Positions 24,877 through 32,919 of a stretch of 64,000 nucleotides of DNA are shown in pieces. Below the pieces are notes generated by a model, which saw only the letters and a program-made list of their open reading frames with translations, was not told the DNA's origin and did not search any database. Source of the stretch: a virus; IMG/VR virus record IMGVR_UViG_3300008450_000017, positions 19,754 to 83,753 of that record. One strand, 5' to 3'. Both the position numbers and the translations under genes were made by a program. Position 1 is the first letter of the stretch. The number at the start of each line of letters is the position of its first letter.

Positions 24877-25677
24877 ATGAAACGAAAGAAAAAAATAGAA
24901 TTTTTAATGAACACCGACTGGATGTTCGAAAAACCAATCGATAAGGAACATAAAGAGTACAAGCTACTCTCGTACTTTCAAAAAATGGGTGAAAAACTAG
25001 ATAATCTGGAACTGTACCCAAGTTTTATTGAGTTGTCCCTACACTTAGCTAATGTCCAAACATTAATCAAGGATAGAAAAATCGTATACACCAATAAACG
25101 ATTTCTATCAGTTGACGACGAATTGTTGGTTAGGGATTTAAAAATTAAAGACATTCCAGAAATGGATGAATCTGAAACTGAAGAGTTTATTGAAATCCTA
25201 AAATACACCGCACCAAAAATGTTGGAGTATTTCAATATCGCTAAATCAGTATGGACAATAGTGTTCGATAACGTAGAGATCAAACCAAAAAAGAATAAAA
25301 AAAATACAACAAGTACTACCGGATATTTTTATTTTATTGATAAAAACACAAATAAAAAATATGTGTGGAGATACGACATCAAACAGGTGTCCAAAAAGTC
25401 ACCAGAAAAAAAGACAACAACAAATTTAATATTTTCTGACACCACAGATTTGACAATATCAAAAATTATTGATAATTTTAATACGGTTGATAAAAACACA
25501 GACGGAAAACTACCGGTATTTGAAATGACCAGTAATGGTGAGTTCCCAATAGAACAAACATTACTACCTTTGTTTAAACGTAAGTTAATAACATATGTTG
25601 GACAAAATGAAATCATTAATAAATATAAAAAATTAAAGGATAGGTTTTCTATAGTTAACGAAGATGACGGGATTTAA
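24877..25677 (+). CDS. conserved-type phage hypothetical protein
   Basis: 267-codon region; from the ATG at 24877 the protein has 266 residues. The opening KRKKKIEFLMNTDWMFEKPID ... KLLSYFQKMGEKLDNLELYPSF recalls a phage family of unknown function, with a later SLHLANVQTL. A mid segment is lysine-rich (KPKKNKKN). A shifted ATG at 24870 gives no long frame. It overlaps the next small gene by 14 bases. Confidence 0.7.
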   Translation: MKRKKKIEFLMNTDWMFEKPIDKEHKEYKLLSYFQKMGEKLDNLELYPSFIELSLHLANVQTLIKDRKIVYTNKRFLSVDDELLVRDLKIKDIPEMDESETEEFIEILKYTAPKMLEYFNIAKSVWTIVFDNVEIKPKKNKKNTTSTTGYFYFIDKNTNKKYVWRYDIKQVSKKSPEKKTTTNLIFSDTTDLTISKIIDNFNTVDKNTDGKLPVFEMTSNGEFPIEQTLLPLFKRKLITYVGQNEIINKYKKLKDRFSIVNEDDGI

Positions 25678-25852
25678 TAAAAGATTTTTTAGTAAGGAAG
25701 GAATATTAAAAAATTTAGATAACATAATGAAATACTTGGATTCAGACGCAGCTTATCTAACCGATGATTTTTCAGTGATAATATACCGAATGTTTAATGA
25801 AGGTAAAACCGAAGAAGAAATACTTGAAAAAATTAAAGAATTAAATAAATAA
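25664..25852 (+). CDS. small helical hypothetical protein
   Basis: 62 residues: GFNKRFFSKEGILKNLDNIMKYL, then a helix pair ending NEGKTEEEILEKIKELNK. It lies between two phage genes with overlap on one side and a 4-base gap on the other. Function unknown. Confidence 0.6.
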   Translation: MTGFNKRFFSKEGILKNLDNIMKYLDSDAAYLTDDFSVIIYRMFNEGKTEEEILEKIKELNK

Positions 25853-25856
25853 TAAC

Positions 25857-26678
25857 ATGAATCTATTACCTGGAATGAAAACCGACTGTAATGAAGGAAA
25901 CATTAGTTGGTTCCCAAACAGACAAAACCTACTATCAAATTTAATAAGGGAATATAAACCTAAACAGATTATTCAGATCGGGTTTAATATGGGACACTCA
26001 GCTTTTATTATTTGTGATACAATAGCTTCAATGAGACAATCTGGTGAATACGGTGAAACACCAGTAGTAATAACTGTTTTTGATATTTGTGAACACGAAT
26101 GTACGGTACCTAATTTTGAGATATTATCGGAAGAAGTTAAAAAGTATGGTATATACATGAATTTAATACCAGGAACCTCATTAGAGACAATTCCACTGTT
26201 TCTAACTTCAAACGAAGTTCTATTTGATTTTGTTGAGGTTGATGGTGGTCACACATTTGAATGTGTAACATCCGACACAATATTGACAGCTTCTAGATTA
26301 CAACCAGGTGGTGTTATATATATTGATGATTATAAATCCACAGAAACTAATATACCAGATGTTGATAGGGGTGTTGATAGTATTAATTGGGAAAACTTCA
26401 CAATAAACAGTATTGATGGAGCTTTCTGGGCAATTAATACAAAACCAAATCAAACAACTGAACATGTAGACCACCCAAATCATTATGGTGGTGGTGAAAA
26501 TCCATACGAAGCTATTAAAGTTATTGACGCTTGGGATCTCGGGTTTTCATTAGGTAATACTGTTAAATATATTTCTAGAGCTGGTAAAAAGGACCCAACA
26601 AAAGAATTGGAAGACTTAAGAAAAGCTTTATGGTACCTAGATCACCATATTAAGAATTTGGAATCAAAATTAAACTAA
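25857..26678 (+). CDS. class I methyltransferase fused to DUF3310 domain
   Basis: 273 residues in two parts. Residues 1-190 are a class I SAM-dependent methyltransferase-like fold (Methyltransf_24 type): KQIIQIGFNMGHSAFI, VITVFDICEH, FDFVEVDGGHT and PGGVIYIDDY. Residues 200-270 form a complete DUF3310 domain: VDHPNHYGG, YEAIKVIDAWDLGFSLGNTVKYISRAG and DLRKALWYLDHHI. DUF3310 is usually a short stand-alone phage protein, possibly a nucleotide-metabolism or binding protein. The fusion suggests a shared substrate. The methyl acceptor is unknown. Confidence 0.88.
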   Translation: MNLLPGMKTDCNEGNISWFPNRQNLLSNLIREYKPKQIIQIGFNMGHSAFIICDTIASMRQSGEYGETPVVITVFDICEHECTVPNFEILSEEVKKYGIYMNLIPGTSLETIPLFLTSNEVLFDFVEVDGGHTFECVTSDTILTASRLQPGGVIYIDDYKSTETNIPDVDRGVDSINWENFTINSIDGAFWAINTKPNQTTEHVDHPNHYGGGENPYEAIKVIDAWDLGFSLGNTVKYISRAGKKDPTKELEDLRKALWYLDHHIKNLESKLN

Positions 26679-26703
26679 ACTAACCCATTTTGAATACTTA
26701 GGA

Positions 26704-26716
26704 TATTTATAATAAA
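26704..26716 (+). promoter_or_regulatory. TATTTATwA box, late-promoter-like
   Basis: TATTTATAATAAA, 13 bases before the ATG at 26730. Confidence 0.5.
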
Positions 26717-26729
26717 TTAAGTATTTTTA

Positions 26730-27800
26730 ATGAATAAAAATCAAAAACAAATTTTGGAGGAAAAATGGAATAGACTATCAGATAATGATAAGTTATTCCT
26801 ATTATCATTATGTAATGATTTATTACCAAAAAGAAAAAAAAATCTAAATGAATCACAATGGTATAACACTGTTGGTGACATATTAGGTATATTTGACCCA
26901 ACTGGTGTTATAGATTTAGCTAATGGTATCTCATACATTAATCAAGGTGATTATTTATTTGGGTTTTTATCCATGATATCGGTAATACCGTACGTTGGTG
27001 ACGTATTAGCTAAACCGGTTATGGGTGCTATGAAAGTTGGTAAACCAGCGGTTAAAACATTGGATACCGCTTTGAAATTAAGTAAAGCTGGTAAAAGTGC
27101 TGAGGCTCTTGGAATACTTAAAACGTTGTCAGCGGAAAAAGGTGTTGTTGGTAATTTTGTTAGGGGGTCCGGACAGTGGACACCAAAATTAAAAGCTGCG
27201 GTTGACAATGTACCTGGTGGTGTACTAACCAGGAGAACTAGGGGTGTACTCGGACAGTGGATAGATCTATTCTCCCAAGCTGGTACCAAAGGTAGGGTGT
27301 TAAAAGCTGAGACTGGTAATTTAGTAAAAAATTGGTCAAAAATTAGTGACGTACAGAAAATTGAAAATATTAAAAATTTACGAAAGTTAGCTGACGGATC
27401 GAGTATATTTAAGGGATATAAAAACGCCAATCCAACACTTTGGTCAGGATTAGCTGGTGGTGTTCCCAGAATATGGGGTAATAGATCTGTTAGATCACTT
27501 ATGAGAAGAACTAAATGGTATTTAGGGTTTTTGGATTTTCTTGGGTTAGGTAATTGGGTTGGACCAGAAGAATTGGATGCTAAATATGGTCAGGAATATG
27601 TCAACCAAAAAGTTGGGGAGTATTCACAAACACAACAATCACAACAGTATTATAATGACGAATTTGGGGGACAACAACCAGAAGGTGAACAACAATTAGC
27701 CGGAGCGGAAGAGATAACAACACCAACAGAGTTATTGACTAAAAATGTGTCAAACCCAACGGTAGACCCTGTAGGTTTTTTAATTAGATCAGTAATTTAG
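26730..27800 (+). CDS. large protein with hydrophobic core segment, possible virion or ejection protein
   Basis: 356 residues. The N-terminal 45 residues are a charged helix pair ending in NLNES, compatible with a tag. Residues about 50-100 read GDILGIFDPTGVIDLANGISYINQGDYLFGFLSMISVIPYVGDVLAKPV, a glycine-rich amphipathic region resembling the pre-toxin regions of polymorphic toxins and, from memory, virion proteins of large phages. A basic region and a Q-rich tail (QTQQSQQYYNDEF) follow. There is no signal peptide. Membrane-active delivery is a possibility without direct evidence. It is convergent with the DUF192 gene, overlapping by 17 bases. Confidence 0.72.
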   Translation: MNKNQKQILEEKWNRLSDNDKLFLLSLCNDLLPKRKKNLNESQWYNTVGDILGIFDPTGVIDLANGISYINQGDYLFGFLSMISVIPYVGDVLAKPVMGAMKVGKPAVKTLDTALKLSKAGKSAEALGILKTLSAEKGVVGNFVRGSGQWTPKLKAAVDNVPGGVLTRRTRGVLGQWIDLFSQAGTKGRVLKAETGNLVKNWSKISDVQKIENIKNLRKLADGSSIFKGYKNANPTLWSGLAGGVPRIWGNRSVRSLMRRTKWYLGFLDFLGLGNWVGPEELDAKYGQEYVNQKVGEYSQTQQSQQYYNDEFGGQQPEGEQQLAGAEEITTPTELLTKNVSNPTVDPVGFLIRSVI

Positions 27801-28155
27801 TTGGGTACTCAATAGACATACCCTCCCTAATATTGTATTTATCACAATCACCACCGTTAATTTCCAATACCATATCACCATAACCACGATATCTCTCACA
27901 TTCAGAACCAGTACTGTCTAAACATGGTTTACAATTTTTATGTATTTTTGTGATTACATTATTGTCAATAAAAATTATATCTAAATGAACAATACAATCA
28001 ACCATCCAGAACGAATGGTTGGACTTTTTCATTAAAAACAACATCCCATTAAAATCATCATCAAATTTTTTACCCATCATACCGTCACTAATGTCTTTAT
28101 CGGTCATAGGACATTTTACATTAAAAAGACTATTGTTTATAATTAACTTTATCAT
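27784..28155 (-). CDS. DUF192 family protein
   Basis: 123 residues on the minus strand. The DUF192 pattern is clear: CPMTDKDISDGMMGKK ... GMLFLM, HSFWMVDCIVHLDIIFID, and GDMVLEINGGDCDKYNIREG. DUF192 proteins are small beta-barrel proteins of unknown biochemical role, often secreted; this copy has no signal peptide. It starts at a palindromic TATTTATAAATA that can also serve the divergent Nudix gene. Confidence 0.88.
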   Translation of the reverse strand: MIKLIINNSLFNVKCPMTDKDISDGMMGKKFDDDFNGMLFLMKKSNHSFWMVDCIVHLDIIFIDNNVITKIHKNCKPCLDSTGSECERYRGYGDMVLEINGGDCDKYNIREGMSIEYPTKLLI

Positions 28156-28156
28156 A

Positions 28157-28168
28157 TATTTATAAATA
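28157..28168. promoter_or_regulatory. palindromic TATTTATAAATA between divergent genes
   Basis: A perfect 12-base palindrome containing TATAAATA on both strands, 1 base from the DUF192 start (minus) and 7 bases from the Nudix start (plus). It could act as a bidirectional late-type promoter. Confidence 0.55.
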
Positions 28169-28175
28169 TTGTCGT

Positions 28176-28598
28176 ATGGTTAAATTTAAAAGGTATTCAG
28201 GTATTATAATCAAAAACAAAGATAAGGTGTTGTTATGTAAACGATCACCAGACGAATCAATGCCAAATGTCTGGTCAATACCTTCTGGAATGATCGAAGG
28301 TGATGAAACACCAGTACAAGCTGCTTTACGAGAATTTAATGAAGAGACAAATATTGTACTACCAGACAAATTAAAATTAGTTGGATTTATTAATAAATAT
28401 GATAAAGACCAGACAACAAAACGTGGGTTAATTTATGTTTATTTACATGAAACAAGTAAAAATATAACACCAAATTTAAATAAAGCTAAAGACGGACACG
28501 AACACAGTAAATGTGGGTATTTTACAATAGATGATCTACCATTTAGTAAAAAAAATGATCAATTAGAGGAAATTATAAAAAAAGTATTAAAAAAGTAA
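28176..28598 (+). CDS. Nudix hydrolase
   Basis: 140 residues. The Nudix box spans 38-60: GMIEGDE, then REFNEETNI, with the REFNEE catalytic core intact (the usual G before the last hydrophobic residue is N). Nudix enzymes hydrolyse nucleoside diphosphates linked to another group; substrates range from oxidised nucleotides to sugars, NAD and mRNA caps. The substrate cannot be read from the sequence. It is a single gene between a palindromic box and a terminator further downstream. Confidence 0.92.
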   Translation: MVKFKRYSGIIIKNKDKVLLCKRSPDESMPNVWSIPSGMIEGDETPVQAALREFNEETNIVLPDKLKLVGFINKYDKDQTTKRGLIYVYLHETSKNITPNLNKAKDGHEHSKCGYFTIDDLPFSKKNDQLEEIIKKVLKK

Positions 28599-28614
28599 GA
28601 ACTTTTAAAAAGTA

Positions 28615-28635
28615 TTGTGTATTTATATTACACAA
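28615..28635 (+). other. small inverted repeat around TATTTAT
   Basis: TTGTGTA / TACACAA arms of 7 bases enclose TTTATAT, and a TATTTAT box overlaps the 5' arm. It lies after the Nudix gene, with no gene starting next to it. It could be a processing site or operator; no clear role. Confidence 0.4.
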
Positions 28636-28677
28636 AACCTAATATTCCCTTTCAAAATATTGTTGGTTAATAACTAA

Positions 28678-28715
28678 AAATCTCATGGAAGTAATTTTTT
28701 ATGGGATTTTTTTTT
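28678..28715 (+). terminator. intrinsic terminator
   Basis: AAATCTCAT / ATGGGATTT stem of 9 pairs (one G-U) with a nine-T run. Its last Ts form the -33 element of the next promoter. Confidence 0.75.
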
Positions 28716-28743
28716 GCCAATTAAAATATATCTTGTATATTTG
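28713..28743 (+). promoter_or_regulatory. Bacteroidota-type promoter
   Basis: TTTG at 28713-28716, a 19-base spacer, and TATATTTG at 28736-28743. It is 22 bases before the ATG at 28766. Confidence 0.82.
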
Positions 28744-28765
28744 TCTTAACATTAACAGATACCCA

Positions 28766-28996
28766 ATGACAAAAGAACAAAGAAAATCTATCGAAACCAT
28801 TAAAAAATTCCCGAAAGGTTTGAAGATGGTATATATGACTTCCGACAAAGCGGTGGTTAAACTAATCTCAGAAGGACACTCAAATAGTGACGCTGAAGGT
28901 TGTGTAATTGAAGTACTTAAAGAGTGTGAGACCGATTTAAGACACGGAAATTACTCAGAAGTTATTATGGTTTTAAAACAAATTTTTAACGTTTAA
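28766..28996 (+). CDS. small hypothetical protein
   Basis: 76 residues from the ATG at 28766. An upstream in-frame ATG at 28685 lies inside the terminator and would be transcribed before the promoter, so it is rejected. The protein is basic then helical (KEQRKSIETIKKFPKGLKMV). It is followed at 3 bases by another small gene. No family recognised. Confidence 0.62.
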   Translation: MTKEQRKSIETIKKFPKGLKMVYMTSDKAVVKLISEGHSNSDAEGCVIEVLKECETDLRHGNYSEVIMVLKQIFNV

Positions 28997-28999
28997 GAT

Positions 29000-29275
29000 A
29001 TGAAAAAGATTGGATACGGAATATTAATTATCAACGAGAAGTTTGGTACATTGTTAGAGGAAGTATTTGTTGATCAGATTCAGTTTAAGTTGTTCTTGAA
29101 AATGATCCACGGATGTGTGGAGTTAAACGAGGACCTAACGTCATTTAATGGGGATACATTCTACATTCACATACCAAGTCGGATCCTTAAGGACTGTGTT
29201 ATTGTCACCTCAACCAAGGAACTTGATATGGTAAATCCAGTTAAAAGTAAAATTGAAGCTTTAGTTACTAAATAA
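29000..29275 (+). CDS. small hypothetical protein
   Basis: 91 residues, mixed alpha/beta (GYGILIINEKFGTLLEEV, GDTFYIHIPSRILKDCVIV). It is the second gene of an early-type operon that continues with a lipoprotein. No family recognised. Confidence 0.6.
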   Translation: MKKIGYGILIINEKFGTLLEEVFVDQIQFKLFLKMIHGCVELNEDLTSFNGDTFYIHIPSRILKDCVIVTSTKELDMVNPVKSKIEALVTK

Positions 29276-29283
29276 TTATTAGT

Positions 29284-29730
29284 ATGAAATTCATTTATTT
29301 AGTTTTATTTTCTTTAGTTCTACTCACGTCATGTGTCAAGGAGAACATACAACCAAATCCACCAAATCCACCACAACCAATTATAACTGACACCACAAGT
29401 ATTGATAGTGTATATACATTGTCAGGTCAAGACTGGGTCGTTACTGGTTATCGTGTTGGGGAGTTTGGTGAGGTATTACCACTTAATGACACAATATCTT
29501 TTATTGATAAGGACACATACATTATGAACGGTACTCAGAGTGTTTATCATTTGACAGAGACCATGTCCGGAATGAACTTAAGTTTGTATTCGTTCATATG
29601 GGGGGATATGAGTGGAAGTGTGAACATGTCAATGTTTAATTACGGATCAATACCTGGGGTACCATTTCACATTATAACACCAGGGACCACAAACAATACT
29701 AATTATTATCTTTGGATAAATAAAATTTAA
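29284..29730 (+). CDS. lipoprotein
   Basis: 148 residues. The signal peptide ends in the lipobox LLTSC (Cys17), so it should be lipidated and envelope-anchored. A proline-rich linker (NPPNPPQP) precedes a beta-rich domain (QDWVVTGYRV ... TYIMNGTQSVYHLTETMSG). Early phage lipoproteins often block superinfection or alter the host surface; the early-type promoter fits that, but the activity is unknown. Confidence 0.75.
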   Translation: MKFIYLVLFSLVLLTSCVKENIQPNPPNPPQPIITDTTSIDSVYTLSGQDWVVTGYRVGEFGEVLPLNDTISFIDKDTYIMNGTQSVYHLTETMSGMNLSLYSFIWGDMSGSVNMSMFNYGSIPGVPFHIITPGTTNNTNYYLWINKI

Positions 29731-29732
29731 AT

Positions 29733-30224
29733 ATGGGGACCAATTTTTATAGAATACCTTCAGTTAAGGAACTTGAGGAAAGAAAAAACAAGTTACAGAC
29801 TAAAATAAGGAAAATGGACATAAGTCCAAGATCAATTAATAATAATTTTAACATTGGTGGTGGTCCAGATGAATGGACTAACTGGTCCCCATGGGATGAA
29901 TTCACCGACAACATTCTAATCCATTTGGGTAAAAGGAGTATGGGGTGGAAGTTTTGTTGGAATTTCCACGATAAAAAATTCTACACCAGTAAAGAAGAAT
30001 TATTTGACTTTATTAGAAGTGGTCGTATAATTGATGAGTATGGTGTTGAGATTAATCAGGACGAATTTATTGAAATGGCCCTTGATTGGTGTAAGGACGG
30101 ATGGGACACACAGACATACTATGAAGAAAATCCATCAAGTAGAGTTTCATGGTTTGATAGTTCTAGGTATCACGATATTTATATTGACGATTTAAGAATA
30201 TCAACATCGACAGAATTTAGTTAG
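29733..30224 (+). CDS. conserved-type phage hypothetical protein (MGTNFY family)
   Basis: 163 residues. The opening MGTNFY, the central ILIHLGKRSMGWKFCW and the DEYGVEINQDEF segment match a phage/bacterial family that, from memory, begins MGTNYY and carries HIGKSSxGWxF. No function is known. It is the last gene of the 28766 operon, followed by hairpins. Confidence 0.72.
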   Translation: MGTNFYRIPSVKELEERKNKLQTKIRKMDISPRSINNNFNIGGGPDEWTNWSPWDEFTDNILIHLGKRSMGWKFCWNFHDKKFYTSKEELFDFIRSGRIIDEYGVEINQDEFIEMALDWCKDGWDTQTYYEENPSSRVSWFDSSRYHDIYIDDLRISTSTEFS

Positions 30225-30227
30225 TTT

Positions 30228-30248
30228 CCTTGTTTAGAAAAAACAAGG
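30228..30248 (+). other. perfect 8-bp hairpin
   Basis: CCTTGTTT / AAACAAGG with an AGAAA loop just after the stop codon at 30224. It has no T-run, so it is more likely an mRNA 3'-end stabiliser or processing signal than a terminator. Confidence 0.5.
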
Positions 30249-30283
30249 TGGTGGAGTCGGACACAATCTAAGTGTTGACCTAA

Positions 30284-30317
30284 AATTTAAGGGGGGATTT
30301 ATTCCCCTTTAATTTTT
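30284..30317. terminator. bidirectional terminator between convergent genes
   Basis: A hairpin built on AAGGGG / CCCCTT, extended by A/T pairs (AAATTT and AATTT flanks), followed by seven Ts on plus. It overlaps the last codons of the minus-strand sigma gene. Confidence 0.65.
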
Positions 30318-30850
30318 TTAAGGTTTTTCTTAAAATTAGCTTTAGCTTTATGTAGGTTTGATTTTGATGTACCCTCACTAATACCCAGTTCGTCAGCTAT
30401 TTCCTGGTGAGATAGACCTTCAAAGTAGTACATCTTTAATACTTTTTTATAGTTTGGTGTTAACATATCAATAGCTTTTTTAATCTCCTCCTCACTATAC
30501 TCATTCATAAATAAATTTGGGTCATTTGGCTCCTCCTCTGGAGTGGACAACAGTTCACTATCTGAAGTATGTTTCATTTTATTACCCCTCATTTGATCTA
30601 TTATGTGGTTTCTAATTAACCTAGCTAACCAACCTTGAACATTACGTACATCATCAAATTTATCAAATTTCTCATACGCTTTTATAAACGCTGACTGACA
30701 ATAGTCTTTAGCTAAGTCAGAGTCGTTGTTAGACATCGGATAACAGATCTTACGATACATTTCCTGGTAATACATCTTATAGATCTCCCCAAAATCCGAA
30801 GATTCAAAAAGCAGAACTCTATATTGATTTTCTGATAATACCAATTTCAT
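30299..30850 (-). CDS. ECF-type RNA polymerase sigma factor with N-terminal tag
   Basis: 183 residues from the ATG at 30850. Residues 1-18 (MKLVLSENQYRVLLFESS) resemble tag helices of other proteins here and end in LFE. Sigma region 2 follows (FGEIYKMYYQEMYRKICYP, AFIKAYEKFDKF, WLARLIRNHIIDQMRG), then region 4 (LTPNYKKVLKMYYFEGLSHQ, EIADELGISEGTSKSNLHKAK). This is a typical two-domain ECF layout. An ATG 8 codons upstream overlaps the promoter box and is rejected. Cutting after LFE would leave an intact sigma. Packaging in the head is inference. Confidence 0.9.
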   Translation of the reverse strand: MKLVLSENQYRVLLFESSDFGEIYKMYYQEMYRKICYPMSNNDSDLAKDYCQSAFIKAYEKFDKFDDVRNVQGWLARLIRNHIIDQMRGNKMKHTSDSELLSTPEEEPNDPNLFMNEYSEEEIKKAIDMLTPNYKKVLKMYYFEGLSHQEIADELGISEGTSKSNLHKAKANFKKNLKKIKGE

Positions 30851-30852
30851 AC

Positions 30853-30862
30853 TTATAAATAT
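30853..30862 (-). promoter_or_regulatory. TATTTATAAG box next to the start codon
   Basis: Minus-strand TATTTATAAG, ending 2 bases before the ATG at 30850. The same closeness is seen at 23290 and 33349. Confidence 0.5.
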
Positions 30863-30893
30863 TTGTTTTTTCAAAAAAAAAGATTTATATTTG
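30862..30893 (+). promoter_or_regulatory. Bacteroidota-type promoter, near-leaderless
   Basis: TTTG at 30862-30865, a 20-base spacer, and TATATTTG at 30886-30893. The ATG at 30898 begins 4 bases later, so transcription should start at or next to it. Confidence 0.8.
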
Positions 30894-30897
30894 TCAC

Positions 30898-31287
30898 ATG
30901 GATAAAATATTATATATCGTTAGAGGAATTCCCGGATCAGGGAAGAGTACCTTTGCTAAAACATTGGGTGGACAACACTACGAAGCTGATATGTACTTTG
31001 TAACTCCATCAGGGAAATATGAATTTAACCCAACGAAAATCAAAGACGCACACCAATGGTGTCAAAGTTTTGTTAAAACTGATATGATCCTGGAGTACCC
31101 AAAGATAGTCGTCTCAAACACCTCAACCCAAGAATGGGAAATGAAACCATATTTTGATTTAGCTAAGGAGTTTGGATATACCGTTTTCACCATTATTGTT
31201 GAAAACAGACACGGTGGTAAAAACCAACACGATGTCCCAGAAGATAAAATTGAACAAATGATAAATCGTTTTGAAATTAAGTTATGA
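30898..31287 (+). CDS. P-loop kinase/ATPase (AAA_33, N4BP2-like)
   Basis: 129 residues. The P-loop GIPGSGKST is at 10-18, followed by YEADMYFVTPSGKYEF, then AHQWCQSFVKTDM and IVVSNTSTQEWEM. This layout fits the AAA_33 family that includes polynucleotide-kinase-like proteins of the N4BP2 group. The reaction is probably phosphoryl transfer to a nucleotide or RNA end, which fits the RNA-repair proteins in this window. The start follows the promoter by 4 bases, and the P-loop is too close to allow a downstream start. Confidence 0.85.
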   Translation: MDKILYIVRGIPGSGKSTFAKTLGGQHYEADMYFVTPSGKYEFNPTKIKDAHQWCQSFVKTDMILEYPKIVVSNTSTQEWEMKPYFDLAKEFGYTVFTIIVENRHGGKNQHDVPEDKIEQMINRFEIKL

Positions 31288-32216
31288 GTAGGTTAGATAA
31301 ATTAAAAGAACAACACCCAGATTTGAATGTATCAATAATTGATATAATCTCTTATTTGGACCCAACTGATTCGTATAAGTATTTGGATTTTTTGATTAAA
31401 AACTTCAAAAGAGACAATGAGTATTATAGTCCAAATAAAGAAGAGTTCATGGGGTATATGGGAGTGTTCTTATTTGGTTCGGGTGAGATTGAAACCCTAA
31501 ATGAATTTGAGAGACACTCTAGATCTAATAGAATTGAAAATAAAGATATTAGTTCTTATAGTAATTTTCTAGAATTGTATGAGGTTGTTAAAAAAGCCGA
31601 AGAAATTGAAAATAGGAAAAAACTAGAAAAAGAAGTTATTAAAATTTACGAGGACGATACCTGGTTTATAATAACCCCATTAAGTTTTGAGTCATCCAAA
31701 ACCTACGGATCAAACACAAAATGGTGTGTGACACAAGAAAAATATTGGGTTAATTATTTATCAACACACCGATTAGTGTATGTTATAAATAAAACCACCG
31801 GTTTAAAAATAGCGTTCTCAAGAAACTTTAGGTTGGAACATCAAAGAAACAGAAACAATCAAATACAAGCTTGGAATGAACAAGATAAAGAAATAGACCC
31901 GATGTCAATCAGTGAAATCCCAGATGAATTGTTTTTGGTTGTAAAAAAAGAATTACAAATGTATAAGACAACCGGTGAACTAGCTGGGATAGAAAATAAT
32001 ACATTATTAACCAATTCAGATTCATTATACGGGACAATGGGAAATCCATACTCTATCAGTACAACAGCGACCCTAGATATCCCAAGACCAGCAAACCCAA
32101 ATAGAAGTTATAATGTTGATAGGATTTCTAGACTTAGGAATATGATTAATAGTTACCCGGACTCTTCTAGATTTGTCCCACCAAGTGATCTTGATTGGTT
32201 AGATGATTTACCATAA
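31284..32216 (+). CDS. protein with TKWC domain
   Basis: 310 residues. The central domain (about 110-210) has IYEDDTWFIITPLSFESS, YGSNTKWCVTQ, YWVNYLSTHRLVYVINKTTG and QAWNEQDKEIDP. The same pattern is found in the proteins at 15946 and 38193. The flanks are helical N-terminal and disordered C-terminal (RPANPNRSYNVDRI). Invariant Trp-Cys beside tyrosines could mark an active site, but the family function is unknown to me. It overlaps the P-loop kinase by 4 bases. Confidence 0.75.
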   Translation: MSRLDKLKEQHPDLNVSIIDIISYLDPTDSYKYLDFLIKNFKRDNEYYSPNKEEFMGYMGVFLFGSGEIETLNEFERHSRSNRIENKDISSYSNFLELYEVVKKAEEIENRKKLEKEVIKIYEDDTWFIITPLSFESSKTYGSNTKWCVTQEKYWVNYLSTHRLVYVINKTTGLKIAFSRNFRLEHQRNRNNQIQAWNEQDKEIDPMSISEIPDELFLVVKKELQMYKTTGELAGIENNTLLTNSDSLYGTMGNPYSISTTATLDIPRPANPNRSYNVDRISRLRNMINSYPDSSRFVPPSDLDWLDDLP

Positions 32217-32226
32217 AAAATAGGAT

Positions 32227-32880
32227 ATGAATTTTAAAAAAATATTAACAACCGGAAAAGTTTTTATAACTTCAGACACACACTATGGACATAAGAACAT
32301 AGTTAGAGGTACGACAAACTGGAGAACACCGGAAGGTGAGATACCAACCGACTCAACTAGAGATTTTGACACCATTGAAAAAATGAATGAAAGATTAGTT
32401 GAAGGTATTAATAGTAAGGTGGGTCAAGATGATACCCTAATAATGTTGGGTGACGTTTCATTTGGGGGATTTGAAAATATTGATATATTCCTTGATAGAC
32501 TTGTTTGTCAAAACATCCACCTAATATTAGGAAATCACGATCACCACATTGAAAATAACAGAGCAAACATCCAAACAAGATTTTTAAGTGTACAACATTA
32601 CTTGGAAGTTAAAATAGATGATAATTCATTTGTTTTGTGTCACTACCCATTACAGAGTTGGCATGGGTTAAACAAAGGTGTTATTCATCTTCATGGTCAC
32701 GTTCATTTACCAGAACATAGAAAATTTGGTAATGGTAAAAAAATGGATGTTGGTGTTGATGGGAATAATATGAACCCATACACTATTGATGAAATAGTTA
32801 GAATAATGAATAAACGACCAATTGGGTCTGAAGTACTTGATGACCACCACCTGGATGATAAGGTTGGTGTTGTTGGGTAA
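32227..32880 (+). CDS. calcineurin-like phosphoesterase
   Basis: 217 residues with a complete metallophosphoesterase motif set: FITSDTHYGHKN, MLGDVSFGG, ILGNHDHH, LCHYPLQSWHG and HLHGHVHLPEH. This is the small single-domain type common in phages. The substrate may be a nucleotide, a cyclic phosphate or an RNA end; the sequence does not say. It shares a transcript with the kinase and TKWC genes. Confidence 0.92.
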   Translation: MNFKKILTTGKVFITSDTHYGHKNIVRGTTNWRTPEGEIPTDSTRDFDTIEKMNERLVEGINSKVGQDDTLIMLGDVSFGGFENIDIFLDRLVCQNIHLILGNHDHHIENNRANIQTRFLSVQHYLEVKIDDNSFVLCHYPLQSWHGLNKGVIHLHGHVHLPEHRKFGNGKKMDVGVDGNNMNPYTIDEIVRIMNKRPIGSEVLDDHHLDDKVGVVG

Positions 32881-32919
32881 TTAATTTGTAATAAATAAAC
32901 CAAAATAAAAACAAAAACT

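Noticed and set aside
28685-28765. Upstream start for the 28766 gene
   Set aside because: The ATG at 28685 lies in a terminator stem and before a consensus promoter, so mRNA from that promoter would not include it.
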